A stretch of 34,486 bases of DNA from an uncultured Caballeronia sp. (GCA_940588625.1 CALNPU010000020.1:1-34486); one strand, 5' to 3'. Shown: positions 1 to 9,521, numbered from the stretch's first letter. Translations and numbers: made by a program. Notes: generated by a model not told the origin, from the sequence alone.

Positions 1-443
1 CGATGCCGCGTTCATGGCATCACGTCGAACCGCACGTCGCCGGATTTGCGCGGCTCCCGACCGCCATCGACAGATGCGCCCGCACGTCGAGGTGCTGCAT
101 GGAACAGCCACCGCACTTGCCGAAATAAGAGCATTTCGGCCGCGTGCGCATCACGCTTTCCGCAGGATTTTCACGAGAAGCGCCTGCTCGAATGCGGCTT
201 TCTTGCTAAAGCTCGCATACAACACACGTTCTCCCGGCAACGCGCCTTCCACGAAAATGACCTTGCCGTCCGAGCCGTCCTTGGTCGTCGCGCGGCCAAC
301 GCCTTGGGCATCTAATGTTGATCGATTTGATTTCGATCTCGAGCGGCGCGGCCGAAGGATCCAGAGGAACGATTCGAGCCGGCGGACTCCGTCGACTATG
401 CGATTTTTTCGAGCGTGAGATACCTGCGGACTTCCTGGCCAAT
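1..443 (-). pseudogene. rlmD: 23S rRNA (uracil-1939-C5)-methyltransferase RlmD, broken and cut by the window edge
   Basis: RlmD is a SAM-dependent tRNA/rRNA m5U methyltransferase that modifies U1939 of 23S rRNA. Reading leftwards, the N-terminal TRAM-like part is visible in pieces: LEIEIKSIN, then after a one-base shift near 316 LDAQGVGR and GKVIFVEGALPGERV, then after another shift near 160 MRTRPKCSYFGKCGGCSMQH. The last piece is the iron-sulfur cysteine motif of the family (CxxxxxCGGC). Beyond it the frame closes within about 25 codons and the expected continuation is not found, so there may also be a deletion. No good ATG is present; a TTG near 440 is the best in-frame start. It lies downstream of the exonuclease gene in the usual Burkholderia order, but behind a terminator. 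The identity is fairly sure; the exact limits are not. Confidence 0.75.
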
Positions 444-469
444 GTGAAAAATTGAACAATCGGGAAGCG

Positions 470-497
470 GAAAACAAAAAGCGGGGCGAAGACCCCG
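470..497 (-). terminator. Rho-independent terminator after the exonuclease gene
   Basis: Read on the minus strand, this is a CGGGG/CCCCG stem with a six-base loop (TCTTCG) followed by CTTTTTGTTTT. It sits about 58 bases beyond the exonuclease stop codon and would end the surE-pcm-nlpD-rpoS-exonuclease transcript before the rlmD remnant. Confidence 0.75.
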
Positions 498-554
498 AAA
501 ACGAGCAGCAAAGGCGAGATTGTAGGCGATGCTGGGAGAACCCCGGCCCGATGC

Positions 555-1331
555 TCAGCTGTCGAACGCCGCCAGATATTCGGCCCAATGTGACGCTGGT
601 TCAAGCGCGAGTGCATGCTTTACGAAGCTGATCTCGTCGGCATACTCTTCAGCGGAAAAACCGCCTCGCATCAATTGAAAACGGCAATACATCAGGTACG
701 TGTTAACCACGTCCGTCTCGCAATAGTTGCGGATTTCTTCTATGCGCCCTTCTGAGTAGGCCTGCCAGACCATTTCGCCATCCATGCCGAGCTTGCCTGG
801 AAAACCACAGAGCTTGGCGAGCGCATCGAGCGGCGCGTTCGCGCGCGCCTGGTACATCGCGAGCACGTCCATCAGGTCAGTGTGGCGCGCGTGATAACGG
901 CTGATGTAGTTGTTGTAGCGAAACTCGTGATCGTCGTTGCCCAGGTCCCAATAGCGGGACGCCGTCACGCCGTGCACCAGCGCCCGGTAGTGCAGCACGG
1001 GCAAATCAAAACCGCCGCCGTTCCATGAAACGAGTTGCGGAGTATATTTTTCGATCACGCGAAAAAACGACTGGATCAGTACCGCCTCGGAATCCGTCGT
1101 CGTGCCGAGCGAGCGCACGCGAAAACCGGTGTTATCGCGGAACACGCACGAAATGGCGACAATGCGCTGCAGATGATGCGGCAGGAAGTCGTTGCCCACC
1201 TTTTCGCGGCGGGCGGCGAACGCATGCTCCGCGACCTCGACGTCGGTCAGCGTGGCGGGAAGATTGTCGAGACGGCGAATACCGTCTACATTGGGAATCG
1301 TTTCGATGTCGAATACGAGAATGGGTGTCAT
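555..1331 (-). CDS. PolB-like 3'-5' exonuclease (DEDD family)
   Basis: A 258-residue protein of the predicted 3'-5' exonuclease family related to the proofreading domain of DNA polymerase B (Pfam DNA_pol_B_exo2 type). The first acidic motif is at the extreme N-terminus (VFDIETIP, Asp8 and Glu10). A second block is SWNGGGFDLPVLHYRAL, with the conserved Asn and Asp of Exo II, and YCETDVVNTYLMY carries the last aspartate. I chose the ATG at 1331 because the family begins almost directly with the DIE motif. An ATG at 1352 would add seven residues and cannot be excluded, as neither has a strong ribosome-binding site. It follows rpoS by 40 bases and is probably its last operon partner. It appears intact. 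Its substrate is not known to me. Confidence 0.85.
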   Translation of the reverse strand: MTPILVFDIETIPNVDGIRRLDNLPATLTDVEVAEHAFAARREKVGNDFLPHHLQRIVAISCVFRDNTGFRVRSLGTTTDSEAVLIQSFFRVIEKYTPQLVSWNGGGFDLPVLHYRALVHGVTASRYWDLGNDDHEFRYNNYISRYHARHTDLMDVLAMYQARANAPLDALAKLCGFPGKLGMDGEMVWQAYSEGRIEEIRNYCETDVVNTYLMYCRFQLMRGGFSAEEYADEISFVKHALALEPASHWAEYLAAFDS

Positions 1332-1371
1332 TGTTTTTTTTAAGGACAACATTGCAAGGACGGCGCCTCGC

Positions 1372-2466
1372 CTAGAGCACAGCGTCTTTTCGCACACCGT
1401 TCGATGCGAAGAACCGCTTGAGCCGGACCAGCGCTTCTTGCTGGATCTGGCGCACGCGTTCGCGCGTCAGATCCATTTCGTCCGCGAGTTCTTCGAGCGT
1501 GGCCGGTTCAATGTGGTTCAAGCCGAAACGACGCTCGATAACGTGCCGGTGTTTGTCGGACAGGCGGGAAAGCCACAGCTTCGTCAGCGTTTCCAGTTCG
1601 CGATGCTGAACTTCCGAATCAGGCGACTGGCTGGCGTCGTCGGAAAGCAGATCAAGCAGGCTGCTCGCCGGGTCGAGATCCAGCGGAGCATCAAGTGACG
1701 CCGTGTGTTCGTTGAGCGCAAGGATGTCCGTGACTTCCTCGGGCGTTTTGCCGGTGAGATGCGCGATGTCGTCAATACTCGCATCGCGCCGGTCGGGCGC
1801 AATGGCCGCTGTCGAATTCGCCAAGCTTTTTTCGAGATGGCGTTTCGCGCGCAACACCTGATTGAGTTCGCGAATTACGTGCACAGGCAAGCGCACCGTG
1901 CGCGCCTGGTTCATGATCGCGCGCTCGATACTCTGCCGGATCCACCACGTGGCATACGTCGAAAACCGGAAACCGCGCGTGGGATCGAATTTTTCGATAG
2001 CGTGCATCAAGCCGAGATTGCCCTCCTCGATCAGATCGAGCAGCGGCACACCACGATTCAGATAACCCTTCGCGATACTGACGACAAGGCGCAAGTTGCG
2101 CTCGATCATCACCTGGCGTGCCTCGAATTCGCCGGCTTTCGCCAGCCGCGAATAACGCTGTTCTTCCTCGACGGTCAGCAGCGGCTTCACGCTGATGCGG
2201 TTCAGGTAATGCTGGATTGTGTCAGCCGTGAGTTCGGCCTGCAAAATGGACTTGAAGTCGTCGACGTCGGGTATGGAATCAGCCGCACCCTCGGTGGCAT
2301 CCTTGCCGCTCGCGCCACTGTCTTCGTCTACATCAAGCTCGGCGTCGGCCGTTTCACTTTCAGCCTCGTCTGCATGGCTCGAAGCGCCGTCTTCCACCGT
2401 TGTCTGCGTGGGTCGACCGATTGTCTCAGTCTCGGCTTGCGGCGGGTGGCGATTCGATTTAGGCAT
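1372..2466 (-). CDS. rpoS: RNA polymerase sigma factor RpoS (sigma-38)
   Basis: The stationary-phase and general stress sigma factor, 364 residues. The first 90 or so residues are acidic and variable, as in other Burkholderia RpoS proteins. Then come region 1.2 ([10 protein letters not shown]), regions 2.1-2.4 ([55 protein letters not shown]), region 3, and region 4 with the helix-turn-helix near the end ([20 protein letters not shown]). The frame is uninterrupted. It starts 11 bases after the nlpD stop, so it can be read through from nlpD. In other proteobacteria its main promoter lies inside nlpD; I could not pick one out here. Keeping an intact rpoS while nearby genes decay suggests that stress or stationary-phase control is still under selection. 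Confidence 0.97.
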   Translation of the reverse strand: MPKSNRHPPQAETETIGRPTQTTVEDGASSHADEAESETADAELDVDEDSGASGKDATEGAADSIPDVDDFKSILQAELTADTIQHYLNRISVKPLLTVEEEQRYSRLAKAGEFEARQVMIERNLRLVVSIAKGYLNRGVPLLDLIEEGNLGLMHAIEKFDPTRGFRFSTYATWWIRQSIERAIMNQARTVRLPVHVIRELNQVLRAKRHLEKSLANSTAAIAPDRRDASIDDIAHLTGKTPEEVTDILALNEHTASLDAPLDLDPASSLLDLLSDDASQSPDSEVQHRELETLTKLWLSRLSDKHRHVIERRFGLNHIEPATLEELADEMDLTRERVRQIQQEALVRLKRFFASNGVRKDAVL

Positions 2467-2477
2467 GATGGTTTCGC

Positions 2478-3404
2478 TTATTGCGGCGGCAAATACTTCA
2501 GAGGGTCGACAGGTTTGCCCTGCCGGCGGACTTCGAAATGCAACATCACGCGGTTCGAATCGCTGTTGCCCATCTCGGCGATTTTCTGCCCTTTTGTCAC
2601 CGCGTCTCCCTCTTTTACCATCAAAGCACTGTTATGTGCGTACGCGGTAAGAAAAGTTGCGTCGTGCTTGATGATGATGAGATTGCCGTATCCGCGTAGA
2701 CCGTTGCTGGAGTAGACGACCCGTCCATCGGCCGCCGCATTGATCGGATCTCCGGCTGCGCCACCAATGTTCAAGCCTTTGTTTTTCGCGTCGTCGAACA
2801 TGCCGAGAATCGGTCCGCGCGCCGGCCAGATGAATACCGGCTGTGCAGCCGGAACCGCGACCGCACCGTTGTCAACGCCGGCTCCCGGCGGCTGCGTCAT
2901 GGCCAATCCTGGCACCGCTGTGCCCGGCATTGCCCCCATGCCGCCATTCGTGCCCGGTGCAGCCGAAGGATTCGCGCCGTACGTATTATTCAGCGGTTGG
3001 GCTTGCACTCCGCCGCCGACAATTGGAACGGTAGAAACGCCCGGTGTGGCCGCCGCGAGATTGACGCCCGGGGGTGCCAGGCGCAGTAACTGGTCGACTT
3101 CGATCTGGTTCGGGTTCGTCATGTTGTTCCACGACGCAATATCCCGATAATTCTGGCCGTTTTCCAGTGCGATCCGGTATAGAGTGTCACCCTGCTTCAC
3201 CCGGTAGTAACCCGGCGGCAACACGGCTCCATCCTGAGCGGCTTGCGTACCGATTGCGGATCCGGTCCGGTCCACGACAGGCGCCTGGTCCATACGGGTC
3301 GCGCAGGCGGCCAGCGCACACAGCGCTACCACGCATACACCGCGCTGAACCGCCATCAGACCGGGGTTCGCGCTCACTTCTCGTTTAGCACGCAACATAC
3401 TCAT
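2478..3404 (-). CDS. nlpD: Murein hydrolase activator lipoprotein NlpD
   Basis: An outer-membrane lipoprotein of 308 residues that activates the cell-wall amidase AmiC at the division septum. The N-terminus has a hydrophobic stretch ending in a lipobox (LAAC, lipidated Cys34). A LysM domain follows at about residues 65-110 ([20 protein letters not shown]), then a Pro/Gly/Ala-rich linker, then a LytM/M23 domain ([12 protein letters not shown] to [19 protein letters not shown]). The zinc ligands of active M23 peptidases are missing: the HxGxD block reads KGLNIGG and the final HxH reads LHF. That degeneracy is normal for NlpD/EnvC activators, so it is not damage. The start at 3404 lies 5 bases after the pcm stop; an ATG at 3398 is an alternative. 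Confidence 0.94.
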   Translation of the reverse strand: MSMLRAKREVSANPGLMAVQRGVCVVALCALAACATRMDQAPVVDRTGSAIGTQAAQDGAVLPPGYYRVKQGDTLYRIALENGQNYRDIASWNNMTNPNQIEVDQLLRLAPPGVNLAAATPGVSTVPIVGGGVQAQPLNNTYGANPSAAPGTNGGMGAMPGTAVPGLAMTQPPGAGVDNGAVAVPAAQPVFIWPARGPILGMFDDAKNKGLNIGGAAGDPINAAADGRVVYSSNGLRGYGNLIIIKHDATFLTAYAHNSALMVKEGDAVTKGQKIAEMGNSDSNRVMLHFEVRRQGKPVDPLKYLPPQ

Positions 3405-3409
3405 CGGTC

Positions 3410-4630
3410 TTAAATCACTCCAGATTTTAAGGGTACAAAGAAAACCTGATCGAGCTGCGACTCGCGCCATTGAGTGGGCGAAACGCGCTCGACGAGCATC
3501 AGTATCTGCGCTTGCGCCGTCTGGGACTCGACGGGCGCAACAAGTCTGCCGCCTACAACGAGTTGATCGAGCAATGCCTGCGGAACGTCGAGTCCGGCAC
3601 AAACAATCACAATGGCATCGAACGGCGCGACCGCCGGCAGTCTGAGACGGCCATCGCCGTAATGCAGGCGGATGTTCGGCACACTTAATGGTCGCAGGTT
3701 CAACTTTGCACGTTCCGATAACGGCCGGATACGTTCGATGGAATACACGTCGGTTGCCACCTGCGACAGCACGGCTGCCTGATACCCGCAGCCCGTGCCG
3801 ATTTCCAGCACATTCTTGAGCGTACGCCCGACCGCGACCAACTCGATCATCCGCGCGACCACCGACGGCTTCGAGATGGTCTGATGATGACTGATCGGCA
3901 GCGCAGCATCCTCATAAGCCTGCGCGGCAACACCAGGATCGACGAACATATGCCGTGGCCATGGCACCGCGGCCATGGCGGCAAGCACACGGGCGTCTGT
4001 AATGCCATTCGCCCGCAGCCGTTCGACCATGCGCTCATGCACTCGTTCTGATGTCAGCGCGTGCGTGCTTGGCTGCCCCGCCTGGGACGCAGCATTTCGG
4101 ACGGCGTTCGGCCTGACCTCGAGCTGCGGCGCCGGTGACTTTGCCGGTTGTGACTTTGCATCCGGCCTCAAATGTGTCTTTGACTTTGGCTGAAGATCAC
4201 GCGTTTCGTTCGGACGCACGCCCGAACGCAGAGCGCCGGGCTGACGATGCGCGAAAGGTTTCGACGCAGCATGCAATCTTGCCGATGAGCGATGCTGATC
4301 GCCCTTTGATGCAGCCGGACTTCCCGCCACGCCGCGCGCTGCCGTGTTACCCGCGAGCGCAATTGATTCAGGTTTCGCCGCCGTACTCGCGTTCATGCCG
4401 GAATGCGTGTCGTTAGCCGGTTTTACTGCCTTGCCGCCCGCCAGTTTCGGAGCGACTGCAGCGGCCTTGTGCGTAGCTGACGCAGGTTTCAAACCACCGC
4501 CCGAAATGGCCTTCAATGCTAGTTTCAAGCCCGGCTTAGCTCCCGCATCGGGACACGCAGTCCCCTTGTGCGGCTCGCGCACCAGATCGGCGAGCGCCAG
4601 CGGAAAGCGTTTCGCGCGATCGTCCGTCAT
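3410..4630 (-). CDS. pcm: Protein-L-isoaspartate O-methyltransferase with a long low-complexity N-terminus
   Basis: A repair enzyme that uses SAM to methylate isoaspartyl residues in aged proteins. The 406-residue product has its catalytic core at about residues 196-406: [17 protein letters not shown], the SAM-binding motif [10 protein letters not shown] (275-284), [15 protein letters not shown] and the C-terminal [11 protein letters not shown]. Residues 20-195 are rich in Ala, Lys, Pro and Ser with no recognisable fold. Burkholderia Pcm proteins have such an extension, but this one seems clearly longer than the roughly 110-residue version I remember. At 222-228 the sequence reads AVPWPRH where relatives read AVPRH, a two-residue insertion. 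The ATG at 4630 overlaps the surE stop (ATGA), which implies translational coupling. The frame is open; activity is likely but the insertion is a caveat. Confidence 0.92.
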   Translation of the reverse strand: MTDDRAKRFPLALADLVREPHKGTACPDAGAKPGLKLALKAISGGGLKPASATHKAAAVAPKLAGGKAVKPANDTHSGMNASTAAKPESIALAGNTAARGVAGSPAASKGDQHRSSARLHAASKPFAHRQPGALRSGVRPNETRDLQPKSKTHLRPDAKSQPAKSPAPQLEVRPNAVRNAASQAGQPSTHALTSERVHERMVERLRANGITDARVLAAMAAVPWPRHMFVDPGVAAQAYEDAALPISHHQTISKPSVVARMIELVAVGRTLKNVLEIGTGCGYQAAVLSQVATDVYSIERIRPLSERAKLNLRPLSVPNIRLHYGDGRLRLPAVAPFDAIVIVCAGLDVPQALLDQLVVGGRLVAPVESQTAQAQILMLVERVSPTQWRESQLDQVFFVPLKSGVI

Positions 4631-5385
4631 GAACTGCGGCTCCGCGCCTCGGCCCACTCGCGCGTGGCGGGCAGCAACTTGGTGTGAGTCAGATCGAGTT
4701 GCAGCGGCGTGATGGAGATATGCCCGTTCGCCACCGCGTGGAAATCTGTGCCTTCGCTCGCATCGAGCGCGTCACCGGACGGCCCGATCCACCAGATCGG
4801 ATTGCCGCGCGGGTCGATTTGCCGAATGACCGGCTGCGATGGATGACGTTTGCCGAGCCGTGTAATGCGCCACTCGCCCATCTCGTCATAGGGCAGACTC
4901 GGAATGTTCACATTGAGCAGCGGATGGCCTGGCATGGGGTGCGCGAGATAATGCGCGACGATGTCCGCCGCCACCCTCACCGCGTCTTCCAGATGCAGCC
5001 AGTCGGGCCCGACCAGCGAAAACGCGATGGCCGGCATGCCGAACATGAACCCTTCCGTGGCGGCGGCGACAGTGCCGGAATACAGCGTGTCCTCGCCCAT
5101 GTTCTGGCCGTTGTTGATACCCGATACCACCAGGTCCGGCTGCTCGGCCAGCATGCCCGTCAGTGCGATGTGCACCGAGTCCGTTGGCGTGCCGTTCACA
5201 TAGTTGAAACCATTCGCCGCCGTGTGAATGGTGAGCGGGCGCGACAGCGTCAGTGAGTTCGAAGCGCCGCTGCAGTTTTGCTCGGGCACCATCACCGTCA
5301 CTTCTCCAAGCGGCTGCATGGCCGCATGCAGCACGTTGAGGCCACGCGCCAGATAACCGTCGTCGTTACTGAGTAGGATTCGCAT
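4627..5385 (-). CDS. surE: 5'/3'-nucleotidase SurE
   Basis: A metal-dependent phosphatase that acts on nucleoside monophosphates, linked to stationary-phase survival. The 252-residue product starts with the metal-binding motif [10 protein letters not shown] (Asp8, Asp9), has PEQNCSG with the metal-ligand Ser39, and the SGINNGQN loop at 88-95. It is full length and uninterrupted. It opens the surE-pcm-nlpD-rpoS operon and its stop codon overlaps the pcm start by four bases. The start at 5385 is fixed by the family N-terminus; the frame stays open for another 72 codons upstream but that part has no homology that I recognise. No clear ribosome-binding site precedes the ATG. Confidence 0.96.
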   Translation of the reverse strand: MRILLSNDDGYLARGLNVLHAAMQPLGEVTVMVPEQNCSGASNSLTLSRPLTIHTAANGFNYVNGTPTDSVHIALTGMLAEQPDLVVSGINNGQNMGEDTLYSGTVAAATEGFMFGMPAIAFSLVGPDWLHLEDAVRVAADIVAHYLAHPMPGHPLLNVNIPSLPYDEMGEWRITRLGKRHPSQPVIRQIDPRGNPIWWIGPSGDALDASEGTDFHAVANGHISITPLQLDLTHTKLLPATREWAEARSRSS

Positions 5386-5391
5386 CCGACA

Positions 5392-5397
5392 ATTGTA
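5392..5397 (-). promoter_or_regulatory. Candidate -10 element for surE
   Basis: Minus-strand TACAAT ends six bases before the surE ATG at 5385. If used, transcription would begin at or next to the start codon, giving a leaderless message. No matching -35 hexamer is evident, so this is a weak call. Confidence 0.3.
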
Positions 5398-5537
5398 ACC
5401 GAGGAAGGAAGGCCCGCGGATCGCCCTCGGGGCACTTGGCCTGACGGCCTGCTGCGGCGCGTGGCAATGGATGATTTGCATGCGTTTTATAGACCTTTCG
5501 GCCAACGCGGCAGAGGCAGACGCACACTCGCGCAGCC

Positions 5538-5565
5538 TTGATCTACACTCCCAGATCACGATAAT
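5538..5565 (+). promoter_or_regulatory. Candidate sigma-70 promoter of the broken quinone oxidoreductase gene
   Basis: TTGATC at 5538-5543 and GATAAT at 5560-5565, separated by 16 bases. A good ribosome-binding site (CGGAGA) follows, 6 bases before the ATG at 5582. The promoter looks healthier than the gene behind it. Confidence 0.5.
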
Positions 5566-5581
5566 TTCACCCGGAGACAAC

Positions 5582-6569
5582 ATGCGAGCCATTCGATGCA
5601 ACCAGTACGGGCCACCGGAGTCCCTTGTCCTGGAAAACGCTGCTCGATCTCCAGCCCGGGGCCGGCCAGGTAGTGATCGACGTACGCCCCGCCAGCGTGA
5701 ATTTCCCTGATGTGCTCGTGATCCAGAACAAGTACCAGATGAAACCCGAATTGCCGTTCACGCTGGGCTCCGAATTCGCCGGCGTAGTGCGGGCCGTAGG
5801 TCCGGACGTCAAGTGGCTGAAGATCGGCATGCGGGTCGCCGCGTACACGGCCCAAGGCGCGTTCGCCGAGCAGGCGCTGGCCAGCGGGCAGCATGCATGT
5901 ATGGCATTGCCCGAGGACATCGACTTCGCCAGCGCTGCCGTCATTACGCTTGCGTACGGCACGGCACGTCGCACCACGCCGTGATCGACCGGGGTGCGCT
6001 GAAGGCCGGCGAAACCATGCTCGTGCTGGGCGCGGCGGGTGGCGTGGGGCTGGCAGCGGTGGAAATTGGCAAGGCGCTCGGCGCCCGTGTGATTGCAGCG
6101 GCATCGAGTCCGGAAAAGCTCGCGTTATGCTTGGAACATGGCGCGGACACCATCATTGACTATACGAGTGAAAACCTGCGCGAACGGATCAAGGCGCTGA
6201 CGGACGGGAACGGGCCCGACGTCATCTACGACCCGGGCGGCGGGGCGGTACGCGGAACTGGCTTTTCGCAGCATCGGGTGGAGCGGCCGGTATCTTGTTT
6301 GTGGTCGGGTTTGCGAATGGCGAAATTCCGAAGCTGTCGCTCAACCTCGCGCTGCTGAAAGGCGCGAGTATTGTCGGCGTGTTCTGGGGTCAGTATATCC
6401 AGCGCGAGCCCGACCTGGCGAGCGCCGCGTTGCAGCAGATTTTCGGCTGGATCAAGGACGGCCGGGTACGGCCGCACGTCACTAAGCGCTCGCTCTTGAA
6501 AAGACCGCCGCGGCATTGAACGACATGGCGAGCCGGCGCGTAGCCGGGAAAATCGTGATTGAACCTTGA
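5582..6569 (+). pseudogene. NADPH:quinone oxidoreductase (zinc-independent MDR family), frameshifted
   Basis: Medium-chain dehydrogenase/reductase of the quinone oxidoreductase type, about 325 codons, now in at least four frames. The pieces in order are [18 protein letters not shown], then [20 protein letters not shown] through LPEDIDFASAAVITLAYGTA, then the nucleotide-binding part MLVLGAAGGVGLAAVEIGKA and ERIKALTDGNGPDVIYDPGG, then FVVGFANGEIPKLSLNLALL, and finally NDMASRRVAGKIVIEP before the stop. Shifts fall near 5640, 5970, 6255 and 6500. Promoter and ribosome-binding site are preserved, so decay looks recent. It would have reduced quinones or enones with NAD(P)H in the cytoplasm. Confidence 0.88.
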
Positions 6570-6629
6570 GTAAGGCGGTAAAGGACGGCTGCGCGCGCGA
6601 ATAACGCTTCTCAAGCTGCCTGCCGCCTT

Positions 6630-6790
6630 TCACATCTTTTCGATATCGCCAGTGCCCGGCTGCCACTTCATCAGGCGGCGCCCGACGAACGTCACGCAAT
6701 CCCGCCAAGCACCAGAGTGCCGGCGAGCATGGTGTCGACGTCGAAGATAGATTCAGCTTGCAGGATCAGGTGACTGACCCCGCTCGCCGA
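6630..6790 (-). pseudogene. Tail of an ABC-transporter permease (NitT/TauT-like), remnant
   Basis: Reading leftwards, a stretch of about 52 codons with one frameshift near 6690 gives GVSHLILQAESIFDVDTMLA, then GTLVLGGIA, then VTFVGRRLMKWQPGTG and a stop at 6630-6632. The pattern of a Gly-rich start, ILQA, FD, a hydrophobic segment and a terminal RRLxxW resembles the C-terminus of SsuC/TauC-like permeases. No other part of the gene, ATPase or binding protein is nearby. The identification rests on a short match from memory and is tentative. Confidence 0.4.
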
Positions 6791-6820
6791 GTTCTATATA
6801 TTTGGCGGATTGCCAAGGCG

Positions 6821-6842
6821 CACAGGATTAACACAGGATTAA
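6821..6842. repeat. Perfect 11-bp tandem duplication
   Basis: CACAGGATTAA occurs twice back to back (6821-6831 and 6832-6842). The second copy contains the stop codon of the decayed CoA-transferase (complement of 6839-6841). It looks like a slippage duplication. Confidence 0.85.
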
Positions 6843-8062
6843 ATCGCGTTGTTCGCGCGCAGCCGCGCAATCTCATCAGCGTCATAGCCGAGCGATTGCA
6901 GGACTTCATCCGTGTGTTCACCGAGTTGCGGGCCAAACCAGCGTGTAGCGTGTCTCGCCGGGCGTCTCCGACAACTTTGGCGTAATGTTCGGCAGCGCGA
7001 TATCCCGGCCGTCCTGCCAGGGAAAATGCTGGATCATCTGCCGCGCGATGTATTGCGGATCGGTGAACATATCGGCGACGCTGTAAATGCGGCCTGCGGG
7101 CACATCCGCGGCGTTCAGCACGGCGAGCGCCTCGTCTATGGAGAGCGTGTGCAAAGCCACACGCGGATTGTGTCGTCGATTTCCCACGTGCGCAGCACGC
7201 GCCCGTCATTCGATGCCAGCGTGGGATCCGTTACCCAGGTCTTCACGGTCGATAGCGAGCATCAAACGCTTGTTGAAGATCGGATCGCTGTTGCCGCCAA
7301 TCACGATGCGGCCGTCGCGACACGGATACGTATTCGACGGCACAATGCCCGGCAGCGACGCCCCCGTGCGCTCTCGCACATTCCGTACACGCCATATGCG
7401 GGAACGACGCTTTCCATCATGTTGAAAACGGCTTCGTACAGTGCGACATCGACTACTTGTCCCTTGCCGCCGTTCGCTTGCCGATGGTGCAGCGCCATCA
7501 AAGCGCCGATCACACGATGCAGTGCGGCAATGGAGTCGCCGATGGAAATGCCGATGCGCGGCGGCGGCAAGTCCGGATAACCGGTGATGTGACGCAATCT
7601 GCCAATCGATTCGGCGATGGCGCCGAATCCCGACCGGTCACGATACGCCCCCCCCCCGGTCTGCCCGTAGCCCGACAGACGCACCATCACGAAGCCGGGG
7701 TTCTCGGCGGATAACACTTCATAGCCAAGCCCGAGTTTCTCGAGCAAGCCCGGCCGGAAATTCTCGACGACGATATCAGCTTGCTTCGCCAGCCGCCGTA
7801 AGATTTCCTTGCCTTCGGGAGACTTGAGATTAACCGTTACCGACTTTTTATTGCGTGCCTGGACGGCCCACCATAGCGATGTTCCGCCCACTTCCGGATA
7901 CAGCTTGCGCCATTTGCGCAGCGGATCGCCGCCGTTCGGATCTTCGATCTTGATCACGTCGGCGCCGAACTCGCCCATGAAGCGCGCGGCGAACGGCCCG
8001 GCGATCAGCGTACCGAGTTCGAGCACCTTGACGCCGGCGAGCGGTCCCGTAGAAACGCTCAT
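6839..8062 (-). pseudogene. CaiB/BaiF family CoA-transferase, frameshifted
   Basis: A class III CoA-transferase that would move CoA between carboxylic acids. The N-terminal 230 codons are intact from ATG 8062: GVKVLELGTLIAGPFAARFM, the acidic EFGADVIKIEDP block, KSVTVNLKSPEGKEIL, NFRPGLLEKLGL and FVMVRLSGYGQTGG. Then the frame is lost near 7385 and continues in other frames as PSNTYPCRDGRIVIGGNSDP, ALAVLNAADVPAGRIYSVAD, IALPNITPKLSETPGETR and GEHTDEVLQSLGYDADEIA. At least three shifts are needed to reach the natural stop at 6839. A run of ten G (coding strand) at 7648-7657 lies in the GYGQTG region. The specific acyl substrate cannot be told. Confidence 0.88.
7648..7657. repeat. Homopolymer tract of ten C (ten G on the coding strand)
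   Basis: A run of ten identical bases inside the broken CoA-transferase. Relatives as I remember them read QTGPYRDR here, while this copy reads QTGGGAYRDR, so the tract appears to have lengthened by about six bases. Such a run is prone to slippage, and to sequencing error. Confidence 0.7.
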
Positions 8063-8130
8063 GCTGTCTACTTGTTAGGGTTTTCACAGCGGCCTGAAAT
8101 GGCTTAATAGCCTGAAACGCTGGACGGCCT

Positions 8131-8355
8131 TTACAGCGGAATATCGAGCGCCTTGACGCGCGGCGAACCGTCGGCCAGCGGGCCGTTGAACAATTCCGCC
8201 GGACGCACCCACAGGCCATGATCGTGCGGCCAGAGATGTTCATAGACGATCATCGACTCTTCGGTCTCTGAATGCCGCGCCACACCGATCACGCGATATT
8301 AAAGCGCCCTTGTAATGCCAGTGCGTGGCGAGCGCCAATGCTTCGCTTCGGTCAT
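8131..8355 (-). pseudogene. DUF1653 family protein, frameshifted
   Basis: A small protein of about 70 residues, 30 bases downstream of recR on the same strand. After an ATG at 8355, pieces in three frames give HWHYKGAL, YRVIGVARHSETEE and VYEHLWPHDHGLWVRPAELF, ending with a stop at 8131-8133. HYKGxxYxVxGxARHSETxE and GLWVRPxEMF are the hallmarks of DUF1653. The biochemical role of the family is not known to me. One shift is near 8302, where a GCTTTAATATCG stretch joins the first and second pieces. It was probably the last gene of the dnaX-ybaB-recR operon. Confidence 0.72.
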
Positions 8356-8385
8356 GTTATTGCCTTGTTGCGGTGTAACTGCTGT

Positions 8386-8982
8386 CTACACGGAGCGCCG
8401 GTCGAGCATTGCGCGCGTGATCGTGCCTGCATCGACGTATTCGAGTTCGCCGCCTACCGGCACACCGCGCGCGAGGCGCGTTACCTTCAGTCCCTTCGAC
8501 TTGAGCGTTTGCGCGAGGTAATGCGCGGTCGCCTCGCCCTCGTTCGTGAAGTTCGTGGCGAGCACGATTTCCTTTACGAGCCCGTTGGTGACGCGCTGGA
8601 TCAGGCGATCAAAATGGATCTCTTTCGGCCCGATACCGTCTAGCGGACTCAACCGTCCCATCAGCACGAAATACAGTCCGCGATACGTCAAGGTCTGTTC
8701 GAGCATGATCTGGTCGGCAGGCGTTTCGACCACGCAGAGCAGTTCAGGATCGCGTTCAGGGTCGCTGCAGACTTCACAGATCGCCGCCTCGGTGAACGTG
8801 TTGCACTTCTCGCAGTGTTGCAGATGCTCGGTCGCGAACATCAGGGAGCGGCCGAGTTTTTCGGCGCCAGGCCGGTCATGCTGCATCAGGTGATAGGCCA
8901 TGCGCTGCGCCGACTTGGGACCCACGCCCGGCAGCGCGCGCAGCGCTTCGACGAGCGCCGACAAGGCGGAAGGTTGTTTCAT
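8386..8982 (-). CDS. recR: Recombination mediator protein RecR
   Basis: RecR works with RecO and RecF to load RecA at single-strand gaps. The 198-residue protein has the N-terminal helix-hairpin-helix ([20 protein letters not shown]), a four-cysteine zinc finger (C57, C60, C69, C72 in [16 protein letters not shown]), and a Toprim domain ([36 protein letters not shown]). Length and frame are normal. It lies 35 bases downstream of ybaB in the classical dnaX-ybaB-recR order, which makes co-transcription likely. Confidence 0.96.
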   Translation of the reverse strand: MKQPSALSALVEALRALPGVGPKSAQRMAYHLMQHDRPGAEKLGRSLMFATEHLQHCEKCNTFTEAAICEVCSDPERDPELLCVVETPADQIMLEQTLTYRGLYFVLMGRLSPLDGIGPKEIHFDRLIQRVTNGLVKEIVLATNFTNEGEATAHYLAQTLKSKGLKVTRLARGVPVGGELEYVDAGTITRAMLDRRSV

Positions 8983-9017
8983 GCGCTTGGGACCCTATGC
9001 TCTGAGGGTTGAGGTGT

Positions 9018-9344
9018 TTAGAACGATAGCTTGAAACCCGGCGGCATAGGCATACCGGCCGTCATGCCGCTCATCTTTTCTTGCGTGGTGGCTTCGGCTT
9101 TGCGCACGGCGTCGTTGAACGCAGCGGCGACGAGGTCTTCCAGCATGTCCTTGTCGTCGGCGAGCAGGCTCAGGTCGATCAACACGCGGCGGACATCGTT
9201 CTTGCACGTCATGGTTACCTTCACGAGACCGGCGCCGGATTGTCCTTCCACTTCGACCAGGGCGAGTTCGTCCTGCATCTTCTTCATGTTGTCCTGCATC
9301 TGCTGAGCTTGCTTCATCAAACCGGCGAGTTGGTTCTTCATCAT
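9018..9344 (-). CDS. ybaB: Nucleoid-associated protein YbaB/EbfC
   Basis: A small DNA-binding protein of 108 residues. It has the family's N-terminal helix ([20 protein letters not shown]), the central strands ([20 protein letters not shown]) and the C-terminal helix with [20 protein letters not shown], ending in the typical PPGFKLSF. It usually binds DNA as a dimer and influences expression of nearby genes. It sits between dnaX (178 bases upstream) and recR. The start could be either of two adjacent ATG codons. It is intact. Confidence 0.95.
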   Translation of the reverse strand: MMKNQLAGLMKQAQQMQDNMKKMQDELALVEVEGQSGAGLVKVTMTCKNDVRRVLIDLSLLADDKDMLEDLVAAAFNDAVRKAEATTQEKMSGMTAGMPMPPGFKLSF

Positions 9345-9521
9345 GGTCGGGCTCCTTGCTGGAAACGGGGTAGAGAGAATGAATGCGTGCCGCGCGGTTC
9401 GGAATCAGCTCGGGTCCGCGCTGACTGTGATGGGTTGTGCCTTGGCTTTAGGTACTAGCGCGTGTTTCGGTGTTCGTTCGAGCCGTCCGACTGAAGAGGG
9501 TTCCTCGCCTTCGTGCAAATC

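Noticed and set aside
1705-2715. Open frame of 336 codons on the plus strand
   Set aside because: Antisense to rpoS and nlpD; a coding shadow.
2740-3034. Inactive M23 peptidase as a sign of gene damage
   Set aside because: Loss of the zinc ligands is the normal state of NlpD-type amidase activators.
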